DNA of 64,000 nucleotides from NCBI RefSeq assembly GCF_902784195.1, contig NZ_CACZTX010000001.1:124001-188000 (forward strand), written 5' to 3'. A model generated the notes under the pieces. The model saw only the letters and a program-made list of their open reading frames with translations, did not search any database and was not told the DNA's origin. This document shows, piece after piece, positions 1 through 8,895 of the stretch. The DNA comes from an uncultured Methanobrevibacter sp. Its GTDB lineage: Archaea; Methanobacteriota; Methanobacteria; Methanobacteriales; Methanobacteriaceae. The translations under genes and the position numbers were made by a program. Position 1 is the first letter of the stretch; every line of letters starts with the position of its first letter.

Positions 1-2
1 AG

Positions 3-44
3 ATTGACTTCTTCGTCATCACTGGAGATGATGACTCTTGGTGA
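3..44 (+). CDS. 3' end of a phage head-tail/tail gene (partial)
   Basis: A reading frame enters from the left edge and stops at 42-44. Its stop overlaps the GTG start of the next gene in a GTGA arrangement, the same kind of overlap used between later genes of this module. Only 13 codons are visible, rich in Asp, so the product cannot be identified. From its position before a gp10-like gene it is probably a head-tail connector or closure protein. A second open frame (1-57) also crosses the edge but lacks this overlap. Confidence 0.5.
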   Translation: MDFFVITGDDDSW

Positions 45-484
45 AATTGCAGATTGACGTTGAGGAACTCAAGCCATTGGAGCCAAGGTTCAAAAAGGTT
101 GCTAAAAGGACAGTTGTGTTGACTGCAAATGAATTGCAGAGAAACCTCAAGAAGTTGAGTCCTGTGGATCATGGAAGGCTTCAGGGCTCTTGGGTAATCT
201 TCCAGACAGGAGAATTGGAAAGGACTGTGAAAAGCAGTGCAAAGTATGCCATTTTCGTAAATGATGGAACAGGTCTGTACGGTCCTTTTGGTCATAAGAT
301 AAGACCTAAGAACGGAAAGTTCTTAGCCTTTACACCAAACAAAGGAAAGTTCAAGGGAAAGCTTGTTGTGGTTCCATGGACTAGAGGACAGAAGCCTCAG
401 AGGTTTGTTGAGAGAAGCATGGAAATGACTGAAAGGAGAGTGCAGGAATTTATGATTAGGGCAATGATGGAGATGGACTCATGA
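41..484 (+). CDS. HK97 gp10-like tail completion protein
   Basis: A 147-residue protein resembling HK97 gp10-family head-tail/tail completion proteins. The N-terminal half is amphipathic with many Lys and Leu. It is followed by the family's typical SPVDHGRLQGSW segment, an Ala-Lys-Tyr-Ala-x-Phe-Val turn, and a C-terminal PQRFVERSM helix like the 'P-F-x-x-A' end of gp10 proteins. GTG at 41 is preferred over TTG at 38 because it overlaps the upstream stop. The 3' end overlaps the next gene by ATGA, indicating a co-translated tail operon. The family match is from pattern recognition. Confidence 0.75.
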   Translation: MKLQIDVEELKPLEPRFKKVAKRTVVLTANELQRNLKKLSPVDHGRLQGSWVIFQTGELERTVKSSAKYAIFVNDGTGLYGPFGHKIRPKNGKFLAFTPNKGKFKGKLVVVPWTRGQKPQRFVERSMEMTERRVQEFMIRAMMEMDS

Positions 485-990
485 AATTCGTAAATACTGC
501 TTCGCTTGTTCCTCAGACTGTAAAGGCATATCTTGAACATGAGATAAAGGAAGGAGGATTGCTTGAGGATGTGGAGACACTGATTCCATCCGTGAACAGT
601 GATGTTCCTGTGGACCCTCCTGCGATATGGATTGTGCAGCACCCTACTACAAGATGGGTCAATGACAAGGCGAATCTCTCCAATAAGATTACATTGTCAG
701 TTCCATTCGAGTTCGTGTGCGTAGAGTACAGCGATGACTTGGAGGAGGCTGAGATATTGGGAATCAGCCTTGCAAGCAGGGTCGGCTCAAGCCTGATGAA
801 GAACTTCAACAAGGTGAAGGTTGACGATTCCATGCCAAACAGGTTCTTCCACAAGCTGGAGTTCGAGACATTGTATCCAGTAGGAGAGGTAACGGTTGTA
901 GGAAAGAGCGAAAGGATACCCGCAACCAGCATAATCTTTAATTTTGTTTATATTGTTGATTGGTTGAAATGTAATAGAAAGTATGATTAG
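481..990 (+). CDS. Phage tail terminator-like protein
   Basis: A 169-residue protein with ATG at 481 overlapping the upstream stop. It lies between the gp10-like gene and the tail tube gene, where siphoviruses keep the tail terminator (gpU-like). It has no clear catalytic motif. The pattern is an N-terminal helix, a stretch giving the 'nominal value' beta strands (PPAIWIVQ, VPFEFVCVEY), and a central helix EAEILGISLASRVGSSL, compatible with the small alpha/beta tail terminator fold. Role comes mainly from gene order. Confidence 0.6.
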   Translation: MKFVNTASLVPQTVKAYLEHEIKEGGLLEDVETLIPSVNSDVPVDPPAIWIVQHPTTRWVNDKANLSNKITLSVPFEFVCVEYSDDLEEAEILGISLASRVGSSLMKNFNKVKVDDSMPNRFFHKLEFETLYPVGEVTVVGKSERIPATSIIFNFVYIVDWLKCNRKYD

Positions 991-1000
991 GTGAGATTTT

Positions 1001-2278
1001 ATGGGAATTCGTGTTGTAGGAATTAAGGAAGAGGCAAGGTATGGAGTTGCTGAGTCAGCGCCCGACTTCCATCAGGAAGTGAGCAAGGCAAAGGCTTCCC
1101 TGAACTCAACTCCAAACACAAAGTCAAGCGGATCAAGGATGAAGAAGAAGGCAAGGGCAGGTGTGTACAAGCCTACTGCCAACATCGAAGGTGAGGTTGA
1201 CCTTAAGAGGATAGGGCACTATCTCAAGGCATTCCTGGACAACTATCACTTCACTGACGGAGGCTCCAGCCCCAACACCCATGAGTTCTGGGGAGGAGAG
1301 AACAACAAGTTGAGCAGCTTCACCCTTTGGGTTACTTTTGACATATTCGAGAAGACCATTGTGGGCTCCTTGCTTGACAACTTCAAGATGGAGGTTAGCG
1401 ACGAGTACATGAAGTTCACTGCTGACTTTGTATACAAGACAGAGACAAGCGATGAGATTGATGACATGGAAGATTATGCAGTCAAGCTTATCGACGGAGA
1501 TTGGGCATTGATGTTCTATGATGTTTCCGTTGAGATAGACGAGTCTGCACCTCCAGGAATCGTTTCAAGCTTCAGCTTTGAAGGAAAGAACAACATCAAT
1601 GTCGACAAGACAATCGGATTGGGTAGCCGTGGTCCTCAAAGGAAAGCCGCTGCTCAAGGAAGGGACATAACCATTTCATTTGTTAGCACTTTGGAAAGGG
1701 AAACCTTTGAACTGATACAGAAAGCGGAATATGGTGAAGTCGGAAATGGACCGTCTGAATGCAAGCTTTGCAAGATTCCGTTAAAACTTATCTGCAATGT
1801 CTGTGAGGACACAACCGACAGGCTTGAGATCACATTCCCCGAGTGCATATTTGCGGTGGACTATGAGTTGAGCGAGGCTGACGAGATTGAGGTTACATTC
1901 AACTTGGACGCCATGGGAACAGGCTATGCCACAAAATTGGATGGAACCCGCGTATTGACAGACATGTATTGCAGGCTTGTGAATGACCAGCCTGAGATAA
2001 AGAGCGGTGAAGGTGTAACAAGCGCTACCGTAAGGCTTACAGTCAAGGACGAGAATGAACAGCCTGTATCAGGCAATGTTGCAATTGTCAACAGAGTTAC
2101 TGAAGAAAGCCTTGAGGCAACCACAGGCAGTGCAGGAGGCTGTTCCTTCAATGATGTGGCTCCTGGAAGGTATGATGTGATTGTTGAAGGGTACGAGGTT
2201 GTTTCAGGAAGCATTATATCCGTAAATGACATTGACGAAAGCTTTGACATTACTGTTGAAGAGATTGAAGAGGATTAG
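1001..2278 (+). CDS. Major tail tube protein with C-terminal Ig-like domain
   Basis: A 425-residue structural protein that probably forms the tail tube. Residues about 1-330 look like a long-tail tube protein: beta-rich, with an N-terminal charged arm that could mediate stacking, and the GIVSSFSFEGKNNINVDKT region common in such tubes. Residues about 255-275 hold CxxC...CxxC (CKLC, CNVC), a possible zinc or disulfide site. Residues about 340-420 form a carboxypeptidase-regulatory/Ig-like domain (TVKDENEQPVSGNV, then a GRYDV turn), a surface decoration typical of tail tubes. It is preceded by a GGTGAG ribosome site and followed 5 bases later by the chaperone gene. Confidence 0.75.
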   Translation: MGIRVVGIKEEARYGVAESAPDFHQEVSKAKASLNSTPNTKSSGSRMKKKARAGVYKPTANIEGEVDLKRIGHYLKAFLDNYHFTDGGSSPNTHEFWGGENNKLSSFTLWVTFDIFEKTIVGSLLDNFKMEVSDEYMKFTADFVYKTETSDEIDDMEDYAVKLIDGDWALMFYDVSVEIDESAPPGIVSSFSFEGKNNINVDKTIGLGSRGPQRKAAAQGRDITISFVSTLERETFELIQKAEYGEVGNGPSECKLCKIPLKLICNVCEDTTDRLEITFPECIFAVDYELSEADEIEVTFNLDAMGTGYATKLDGTRVLTDMYCRLVNDQPEIKSGEGVTSATVRLTVKDENEQPVSGNVAIVNRVTEESLEATTGSAGGCSFNDVAPGRYDVIVEGYEVVSGSIISVNDIDESFDITVEEIEED

Positions 2279-2283
2279 GTATC

Positions 2284-2724
2284 ATGGTTGTAGTAAAGAA
2301 ATCAGACATCCTGAAGGGTGTCAAGAAGATTGAAAAGGTGAAGATTGACGCTTTGGATGGGGACGAGATGTACTTGAGACCCCTTTCCCAAGCGGAAATC
2401 AATGAGGTTGATGAGATTGAGGCAAAGGCTATGGGCATATTCGAGACCAACGAGACTGCCCACAGAGGAAGAAGGCAGAAGCCAAAGAGTGTAGTCGAGA
2501 GCAAAGGAAAGATAAATCTCGAATTGCAGCAAAAGGCACAGCACCAGGCTAAGACCAAAGCCATCTTCATGTCATTGGACAATGAGAAGAATGTCGGCGA
2601 GGAGGCTTGGAGCGAGACAGAGATTGAGCAGATGCCTCACAAACTTTTTGAAGAACTGTTTTCCCATGTCCGCAGATTGAGTGGAATAGAACTCTCTGAG
2701 GATGAGGTAGATACCTTTCATTAA
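2284..2724 (+). CDS. Tail assembly chaperone, N-terminal product
   Basis: A 146-residue, highly charged alpha-helical protein between the tail tube and tape measure genes, the invariable place of the tail assembly chaperone (lambda gpG). Its opening (VVVKKSDILKGVKKIEKVKI, then DGDEMYLRPLSQAEINEVDE) resembles a 'set the level' beta hairpin plus helix seen in chaperone proteins. A second open frame overlaps its 3' end and continues for 56 codons without its own ATG near the front, as expected for a frameshifted G-T pair. Confidence 0.75.
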   Translation: MVVVKKSDILKGVKKIEKVKIDALDGDEMYLRPLSQAEINEVDEIEAKAMGIFETNETAHRGRRQKPKSVVESKGKINLELQQKAQHQAKTKAIFMSLDNEKNVGEEAWSETEIEQMPHKLFEELFSHVRRLSGIELSEDEVDTFH

Positions 2725-2881
2725 ATCAAAGGAAGGTAGGCAGATTCTATGGTTGGATTACTGCGGCTACCATTTGACAAGGTGTCAAAGTGATTTAACC
2801 ATACTGCAAGCTGTCTTCCTGACAAAAGGAAGACTTGAACTATATCAGGAAATGAATAAAGTGGAAGAAAGTAAATTTTAG
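2711..2881 (+). CDS. Tail assembly chaperone C-terminal extension (probable +1 frameshift product)
   Basis: An open frame of 56 codons, in the +1 frame relative to the preceding gene, starting just after a TAG at 2708-2710 and ending at TAG 2879-2881. The encoded peptide (IPFIKSKEGRQILWLDYCGY at the front, then Leu-rich helices) is protein-like. It has no ATG until its last codons, so independent initiation is unlikely. The overlap contains UUU-C at 2716-2719, where tRNA-Phe could re-pair on UUC, immediately before CAU-UAA. A -2 shift or a sequencing error are alternatives. Confidence 0.6.
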   Translation: MPFIKSKEGRQILWLDYCGYHLTRCQSDLTILQAVFLTKGRLELYQEMNKVEESKF

Positions 2882-2904
2882 CTATTTTTCAGGAGTGAAG
2901 GAGA

Positions 2905-5900
2905 ATGCCGTCAAGCAATGTAATGAACATAATCGTCAAGGCAGAGGACATGGCATCATCTGTCGCCCAAAAGGTTGAAAACAGCTTCAGGAAATTGGGA
3001 AACACAATTGACAGCACCTTTACAACATCACTTTCAAACACAAAATTCAATCAGGAACTCACTTCTTTTGGAACGGACTTGGACAAGGTAACCCAAAGGC
3101 TGAAGCAGGTAGGAGTCAACGGACAGTCAAGCTTCAACCAACTCACCAATGCAGAAAGGAGAACATTGGAAAAGCTGGGCGAACTGGATCCAGTATCTGC
3201 AAAGGTATTGCAACATCTGACAAGAATAGGAATAACTGGAAAGCAGAGCTTCAACCAGTTATCTGCTTCTGAGCAGAAGGCATTGATGACTATGAAATCG
3301 ACTTCTGAACAAATAGAGGAAGTCAATTCAAAGCTTAGAGTGGTAGGAATAGGTGCAGCACAGGCAGCGAACATGCTGAATCAGATGAAGCTTGACCCAA
3401 GCATTGGCTCAAACCTGGACAGGGCAAAGCTCAAGGTTTCGGAAATGGGCTATTCCCTTGACAGCACAAAGGGAAAGATACTTGTCTTGGGCACAGCAAT
3501 CCAGACCAGTTTGGGCAACAAGTGGGACTCCATCAAGACCAAGGTTCAGACCACAGCCACAAACATAAGGACAGCATTGGGAAATGCCATCACTTCCGTC
3601 AAGTCAAAGGTCCAGAACTTGGGAAATGCCTTCAGCGGTCTTGGAGGAATAATATCCTCTGCAATCGGTGCGATAGGAATGGCTTCCATCTCACAGCTGA
3701 CTGTCGGACTGGCGATGAACCGTGAGAGGATGACTGCACTGACAAATGCCACAATGGGCGGTGCGAAGGCAGGAGACCATCTGCTCAACGGGTTCACTGG
3801 TGTGAACAAGGTCTTCAAGGACTTGAACGGGAACTCAACAAACTACTTCATGGGTCTTGACGAGATGACCAACCACAGCCTTGTCTCATTGGACGATTTG
3901 GGACAGGCTATGTCAACAATCAAGATGTCCACAGGAATGAGCAATGAGGAATTGATGATGTTCTCAAGCACCGTGAACGATGTAGGTCAGAGAGCTATCC
4001 TCATGGGAAAGAGCGGTGAGGAGGCGATTTCCCTCATGCAAGCGGCAGGAAGAGGATTGAACGGTGAGTTCGACATGCTCAAGTCAAACTTCGGAATCAC
4101 CAAGGAGACACTCACAGACCTTGGATGGAGCGGTGCGGCTGACGATGTCGAGGGCTATCAGATGGCTTTGGACAAGGCTCTTGAGAAGGGCGGAGACATG
4201 GACGGAATGCTCGACACCACAACAGGGCACCTTGAGACATTGAAGAAGAACTTCCGTGTCGCAGGTAGGCATGTGGGAGAGATGTTCACTCCATACATAG
4301 ACATGGCTGTGCAGAAGCTCAATGACTTGAATGACAGGTTTCCTGGATTGTTTCAGGGGCTGATAGGCATTGCAGGCGCAGTCAGCGGATTTGCAACTGT
4401 CGCTCCAAGCATCGCCCCCATGATAAGCGTTTTCAATGATGTGGGAAGTGCCGTCAAAAAGACAGCAGGATTTTTGGGGTTGATGGAAGTTGCTGAGGAC
4501 GCAGTTACATTGAAGTCCACATTCCTGACAATAGCTCAGATTGCAGGTGCGGACGCTGCTGTGCTTCAGACTGCCGCTAACAGCGGTTTGACTGCAAGCT
4601 TCTGGGCAATGGCTGCTGCGATATTGGCTAACCCTTTGACTTGGGTAGCGGTTGCATTGATAGCCATTGCAGTTGCAGTCTATGAAGTAGGAAAGAGCTT
4701 CGGATGGTGGACTGATGTGGGCTCAATGATAAGTGCCATAACAGCAGGTCTGCACAGGCTTTGGAGCGCATTCATCAACAATCCTAACGTACAAGGATTC
4801 CTGAAGGACCTGTCTAACGCTTGGAATGACATATGCGAGGCGTTGGCTCCTGTCATAGATTGGGCTAGGAAGGCTTGGAACGAGCTGTTCCCTCCTAGCG
4901 CCACAGGAAGCTTTGACATCGTAAGGGCGATAATCGATGTGTTCGGACAGTTGGGAGACTTCTTGGGCAAGGTTGTGAACAGTGCGAAAAGCGCTTGGGA
5001 AGCCATTGGAAGCTTTGGCGTTGCATTGGCTATCTTGGGTCCTGTCGGACTGATAGTCGAGGCTTTGAGAAGGATTGTCTGCATATTGCTGGGCTGTTCA
5101 CCGGGAATCGTTCCTGCATTGAGGCAGACACAGGCTGTCTTCATGAGCGTATTCGGTGCAATAGCTGGATTCATTGGAGGTGCAGTCGGCAATATCGTGA
5201 GCATTCTAAGGACAATCATATCCTCCTTGACAGGAATCTTCACCCGTGTAGCGTCCATCGTCATGACAAACCTGACAAGGACAATAAGCTCCGTTATAAG
5301 TTGGGCTTCCACTATCGTGAGCAAAGGGAAGAGTGCCTCCAGCAAGTTCCTGTCTAGCGTTGTCAGCTATTTCAGCCAGTTGCCTAACCGGGTTGGAAAC
5401 TACATCTCCAGCACCACAGGCAGGATTGCCAGCGGCGCTTCCAGTTGGGTGAGCAATGCAAGGAGCAAGGCTTCAGGTGTAGTAACTGCTGTTACAGGAC
5501 AGGTCAGCAGATTGCCCGGAAAGGTATACAGCGAGTTCATGGGAATCGGCTCCCGCATGCTGAGTGCAGGAAGCCAGCTGGTCGCAAAGGCTCGCCAGAT
5601 AGGAAGGAACATCGTCAGCGGACTGTTGAGTTCAATGGGAATTGCCTCTCCAGGTACAATACAGAGGAAGGTTGTCCTGGAGTTCGAGAACACTCTCGGA
5701 AGGGTCGGAGACATGACCTCAACAGGACTGACTGTCGGAAGGGCAGTCGGAAGCAGCATAGTGAACGGCTTCAGCGATTTTGACCTGACAGCCCCTACCT
5801 TGAAGGCAGACTATGCTCCTGATGACATAAAGCTGAACAACATAGCGACCGATGAGATCACCGGAAAGGACTTCGACACAAGGACTGGAGATTTCGTCGA

Positions 5901-6123
5901 AGTCGAGAATGAGCTTGTTGTGAGCGGAGAGCTTACCTTGAAGCATGAGTTCATAAACCTTCCTGATTCAGTAAGCGAGGATGAGGTGCTTAGGCTCATT
6001 GAGGAGTCCACCTTGAGCGACGAATTCATACACAAATTGGTGAACAGCAAGCTGTTCCAGAACCTTGACTTGAAGGTGAAGGAGAAGATAAAGCTTAAAT
6101 TGAATCGTAACAGAGGAGTCTAG
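2905..6123 (+). CDS. Tail tape measure protein
   Basis: A 1072-residue protein that sets tail length and is threaded through the tail tube during assembly and DNA ejection. The N-terminal 450 residues are coiled-coil and Ser/Asn/Gln rich. They include two related segments (GQSSFNQLTNAERRTLEKL and GKQSFNQLSASEQKALMTM) about 45 residues apart. Several Ala/Val/Ile-rich hydrophobic segments lie around residues 480-600 and 690-800, as in tape measures that insert into the host membrane. The C-terminal part has the GIASPG motif common to tape measure ends. It starts at an ATG after GGAG. At a typical 1.5 angstrom per residue it predicts a tail of about 160 nm. Confidence 0.9.
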   Translation: MPSSNVMNIIVKAEDMASSVAQKVENSFRKLGNTIDSTFTTSLSNTKFNQELTSFGTDLDKVTQRLKQVGVNGQSSFNQLTNAERRTLEKLGELDPVSAKVLQHLTRIGITGKQSFNQLSASEQKALMTMKSTSEQIEEVNSKLRVVGIGAAQAANMLNQMKLDPSIGSNLDRAKLKVSEMGYSLDSTKGKILVLGTAIQTSLGNKWDSIKTKVQTTATNIRTALGNAITSVKSKVQNLGNAFSGLGGIISSAIGAIGMASISQLTVGLAMNRERMTALTNATMGGAKAGDHLLNGFTGVNKVFKDLNGNSTNYFMGLDEMTNHSLVSLDDLGQAMSTIKMSTGMSNEELMMFSSTVNDVGQRAILMGKSGEEAISLMQAAGRGLNGEFDMLKSNFGITKETLTDLGWSGAADDVEGYQMALDKALEKGGDMDGMLDTTTGHLETLKKNFRVAGRHVGEMFTPYIDMAVQKLNDLNDRFPGLFQGLIGIAGAVSGFATVAPSIAPMISVFNDVGSAVKKTAGFLGLMEVAEDAVTLKSTFLTIAQIAGADAAVLQTAANSGLTASFWAMAAAILANPLTWVAVALIAIAVAVYEVGKSFGWWTDVGSMISAITAGLHRLWSAFINNPNVQGFLKDLSNAWNDICEALAPVIDWARKAWNELFPPSATGSFDIVRAIIDVFGQLGDFLGKVVNSAKSAWEAIGSFGVALAILGPVGLIVEALRRIVCILLGCSPGIVPALRQTQAVFMSVFGAIAGFIGGAVGNIVSILRTIISSLTGIFTRVASIVMTNLTRTISSVISWASTIVSKGKSASSKFLSSVVSYFSQLPNRVGNYISSTTGRIASGASSWVSNARSKASGVVTAVTGQVSRLPGKVYSEFMGIGSRMLSAGSQLVAKARQIGRNIVSGLLSSMGIASPGTIQRKVVLEFENTLGRVGDMTSTGLTVGRAVGSSIVNGFSDFDLTAPTLKADYAPDDIKLNNIATDEITGKDFDTRTGDFVEVENELVVSGELTLKHEFINLPDSVSEDEVLRLIEESTLSDEFIHKLVNSKLFQNLDLKVKEKIKLKLNRNRGV

Positions 6124-6126
6124 ACA

Positions 6127-7389
6127 ATGAAAAGCTACATTTTGCAGCCCAATCACGTCAGAGGATTGGGCAACATATTGGACAATGAGGACAACATAGA
6201 AGGTCTATATTGCAGGGTGCAACAGCAGAACACAACCGTTGACTTTGAGGAGGTCATTATGAAGACCTATTACATGGGAACAGGCAGTGAGCTGACAATA
6301 ACCTTCATCACTGACAGCTTCAGCATTCTGCCCAATTCCACAGCCCACATCGATGTCATGGTTACTGACGAGGAGGACAATCCTGTAAGCGGCGTTGACC
6401 TTTACATTTATGATGACGATGAATTGATTGCCCAGCTCGAGACCGGCAATGACGGTTTTGGAGTTGGCGATGAATTGATTGGCTTTGATTTCAGTTCCGA
6501 AGCTAGCGGAAGGTACAGCCTTAAATGTGTGCTTCCAAGACAGGACACCTATCTGGAGTCCGTCAAGGAGGTTGCAATCAATGTATATGAGCAGACCACT
6601 CTAACATTGAGCATTGATCCGTCCGAAATTGACAGCCTGACTGATACTGTTACATTGTACGGAACTCTGATTGGAGATGAGAGCTTCGGCATTGTCGGGC
6701 AGTCAGTGAAATTCTATAACGGGGATGAATATTTGGGAGAAGGAATGACTGATGACGATGGTGTCGCCACCTTGGTTGTCAATGTGAGCACCCTGTCCGA
6801 CATTGCAGAGGAGACTGTCATCTTCGAGGACAGCTGCTCATCCTCAAGCGGCTTGACAAATTATGGCAGCTCAATACCATTGAGAAGCGGTACTGCAACC
6901 ATCGAATTTGACGGAACAAACCTTTGCTATGTCATTACGAATACTGGAAGCCAGAAGGAGTCATTCATTCCTATTACTCCATTGACTGGACTCACCGACA
7001 ATTTCACCATAGAGTTCGACAGCTATATCAGTGGAACAGACGGGTCAAGCGGATTTGTCATCTACAATGACGCCAACAATTGGTACAAGTTGACAGATGA
7101 CGGAAACAACAAGTATTGGGTAGGATACAAGGTCAACGGCTCCTTCACTGAGATTCCTAAATATCCTGGCAACACCTATCAGATGTGGATCCACAGCAAG
7201 TTCACGGTCAAGGATGGCGTCTTCAGCGTAGTAATAAGTGATTTTGAGGACCATAGTGTGATTGCCAGCTACAGCGTCAATCTCAATGGCTTCACAATAA
7301 ATGAGAGCACAAGGTTCGGCATAGATTCCGAATGGCAGTTGAACAGGAAAACCTATTACAGGAACATTGTAGTCAAGCAGATAGCTTAG
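6127..7389 (+). CDS. Distal tail/receptor protein with Ig-like and lectin-like domains
   Basis: A 420-residue protein directly after the tape measure (3-base gap), where siphoviruses encode the distal tail protein. Residues about 60-250 contain two Big-type Ig-like domains with the usual EDNPVSGVDLYIYDD and GQSVKFYNGDEYLGEG turns. Residues about 255-420 form a beta-sandwich that looks like a concanavalin/laminin-G type carbohydrate-binding module (NFTIEFDSYISG, GFVIYNDANNWYKL, RNIVVKQI ending). It may bind wall polymer. The assignment is by domain pattern; no exact homologue is recognised. Confidence 0.6.
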   Translation: MKSYILQPNHVRGLGNILDNEDNIEGLYCRVQQQNTTVDFEEVIMKTYYMGTGSELTITFITDSFSILPNSTAHIDVMVTDEEDNPVSGVDLYIYDDDELIAQLETGNDGFGVGDELIGFDFSSEASGRYSLKCVLPRQDTYLESVKEVAINVYEQTTLTLSIDPSEIDSLTDTVTLYGTLIGDESFGIVGQSVKFYNGDEYLGEGMTDDDGVATLVVNVSTLSDIAEETVIFEDSCSSSSGLTNYGSSIPLRSGTATIEFDGTNLCYVITNTGSQKESFIPITPLTGLTDNFTIEFDSYISGTDGSSGFVIYNDANNWYKLTDDGNNKYWVGYKVNGSFTEIPKYPGNTYQMWIHSKFTVKDGVFSVVISDFEDHSVIASYSVNLNGFTINESTRFGIDSEWQLNRKTYYRNIVVKQIA

Positions 7390-7400
7390 GAGTGAAAATC

Positions 7401-8894
7401 ATGTTTAAGTTCAAGGCAGTTTATGAGGAGACGGAAAGGTTTTTAGGTGCAGAATCACAGGTTTCTGAGATTGAGAAATCGTTGGCAGTTCCTATCATCG
7501 ACACCTTGGTTCCTACTGGAACCTACAATGTTGGTGATGTGATACCTATCACAATAGCAATAATCAACAGGAATGGAATAGGCATTGATAATCTCAACTT
7601 TACGCTTAATATAAACAACACAAACTACAGCAGAACCACAGATAATGAGGGCTTATACACATTTAATCATACCTTGGTAGGAGAGGATAATCTGGACATC
7701 ACAATAACCACAGTTGCCAATGACATTTACCAAAGTGCAGTGCTCAACAAGACTATAGAGATTGACAGCAGGGTGAACACCAACATCTCACTCACCACTT
7801 CGACCACCAGTACCAGCTTCAAGAACAGCTTCACCATAAAGGCTACCTTGACTGATGAGTCAGGAAATGCTGTGAACGGTCAGATTGATTTCTATCAGGA
7901 CGGAACAAAGATAAAGACTCTAAGCACATCAGGCGGTGTCGCAAGCTTCAGCCATACTGGAAGCGTCGGAACACACAGCTATTATGCCGTCTTCGGAGGA
8001 GACAGCAGCCATTTCGATTCTACAAGCAAGACTGTCAATGTTACACTCACAAAGGACACGCCGACAATCACTGCCCTCACAGGAGACATCTATCAGGATT
8101 GGGTTACTGCATGTGTCCTCAAGGACAGCAAGGGCAATGTGCTGAGCGGAAAGACTGTGAGGATTTCAGTCTCCCGCGACAACTCCAGCTTCAGCAATTA
8201 TGACAGGACAACAGATAGCAGTGGAAAGGCTAAGCTGACCATGAACTGGACTCCAACAAAGGTCTATGTCAAGTACATCTTCAGCGGAGACTCACAGTAC
8301 AACGCCAAGACACTCACAACCACATTCACCATACTTAGTCCTAAGTCCGTCAGCAAGTATGTCGGAACCATCGTGAGTAATCCTGCTAGCGACAGCGCCC
8401 CTTACCGTAAGTGGTACGACACATACACCAATGGCGATGACAATAATCTCAGGGCAGGTAACACCTGTTCCTCCGCACCTATCGGAGGTAAGAACGGTTC
8501 ATACAACCGTCCTGCCAACATCGAGAAGTCAGGTTTCGGATTCAACATTCCTACAACAGCGACAATCACCAAGATTGTCTGCACATGGAAGAGCAAGCAG
8601 GGAACCTGCTCAAGCAACACCGCATACATAAGCATTCCAGCAGGAACGGTCAAGCTGACTGGAAGCGGAAGCGGAACCACTCTGAGCGGAACAGGCACAA
8701 AGGGCGGAAACGGATCATACACCAGCAGCACTGTTACTTGGTCCAATCCGGGAGCCACTCCAAAAGGAGTGAACAGCTCAAGCATGAAATTGGTATTGTC
8801 CCACGGAGCCAACACCACCACAAACCCTGGACTGTTCTATGTCATCGGTCCTACTCTCACAGTATATTACAATCCAGCCCAAGGAAGTGTATAA
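7401..8894 (+). CDS. Tail fibre-like protein with repeated Ig-like domains
   Basis: A 497-residue protein. ATG at 7401 is chosen because GGAG lies 8 bases upstream and this start avoids overlap with the previous gene. After a short N-terminus there are three Big/Ig-like domains (residues about 25-115, 120-215, 220-310), each with the pattern 'T-V-T-D-x-x-G-x-A-x-F' and a YYAVFGGDSSHF-type closing strand. Residues about 320-495 form a beta-rich module (GGKNGSYNRPANIEKSGFGF, ATITKIV, ending TVYYNP) that recurs in the next protein. Probably a host-binding tail spike or fibre. Confidence 0.65.
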   Translation: MFKFKAVYEETERFLGAESQVSEIEKSLAVPIIDTLVPTGTYNVGDVIPITIAIINRNGIGIDNLNFTLNINNTNYSRTTDNEGLYTFNHTLVGEDNLDITITTVANDIYQSAVLNKTIEIDSRVNTNISLTTSTTSTSFKNSFTIKATLTDESGNAVNGQIDFYQDGTKIKTLSTSGGVASFSHTGSVGTHSYYAVFGGDSSHFDSTSKTVNVTLTKDTPTITALTGDIYQDWVTACVLKDSKGNVLSGKTVRISVSRDNSSFSNYDRTTDSSGKAKLTMNWTPTKVYVKYIFSGDSQYNAKTLTTTFTILSPKSVSKYVGTIVSNPASDSAPYRKWYDTYTNGDDNNLRAGNTCSSAPIGGKNGSYNRPANIEKSGFGFNIPTTATITKIVCTWKSKQGTCSSNTAYISIPAGTVKLTGSGSGTTLSGTGTKGGNGSYTSSTVTWSNPGATPKGVNSSSMKLVLSHGANTTTNPGLFYVIGPTLTVYYNPAQGSV

Positions 8895-8895
8895 T

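Noticed and set aside
4680-5345. Reverse-strand frame of 221 codons inside the tape measure gene
   Set aside because: It is a shadow of the Ala/Ile-rich coding strand and has no ribosome site or family pattern.
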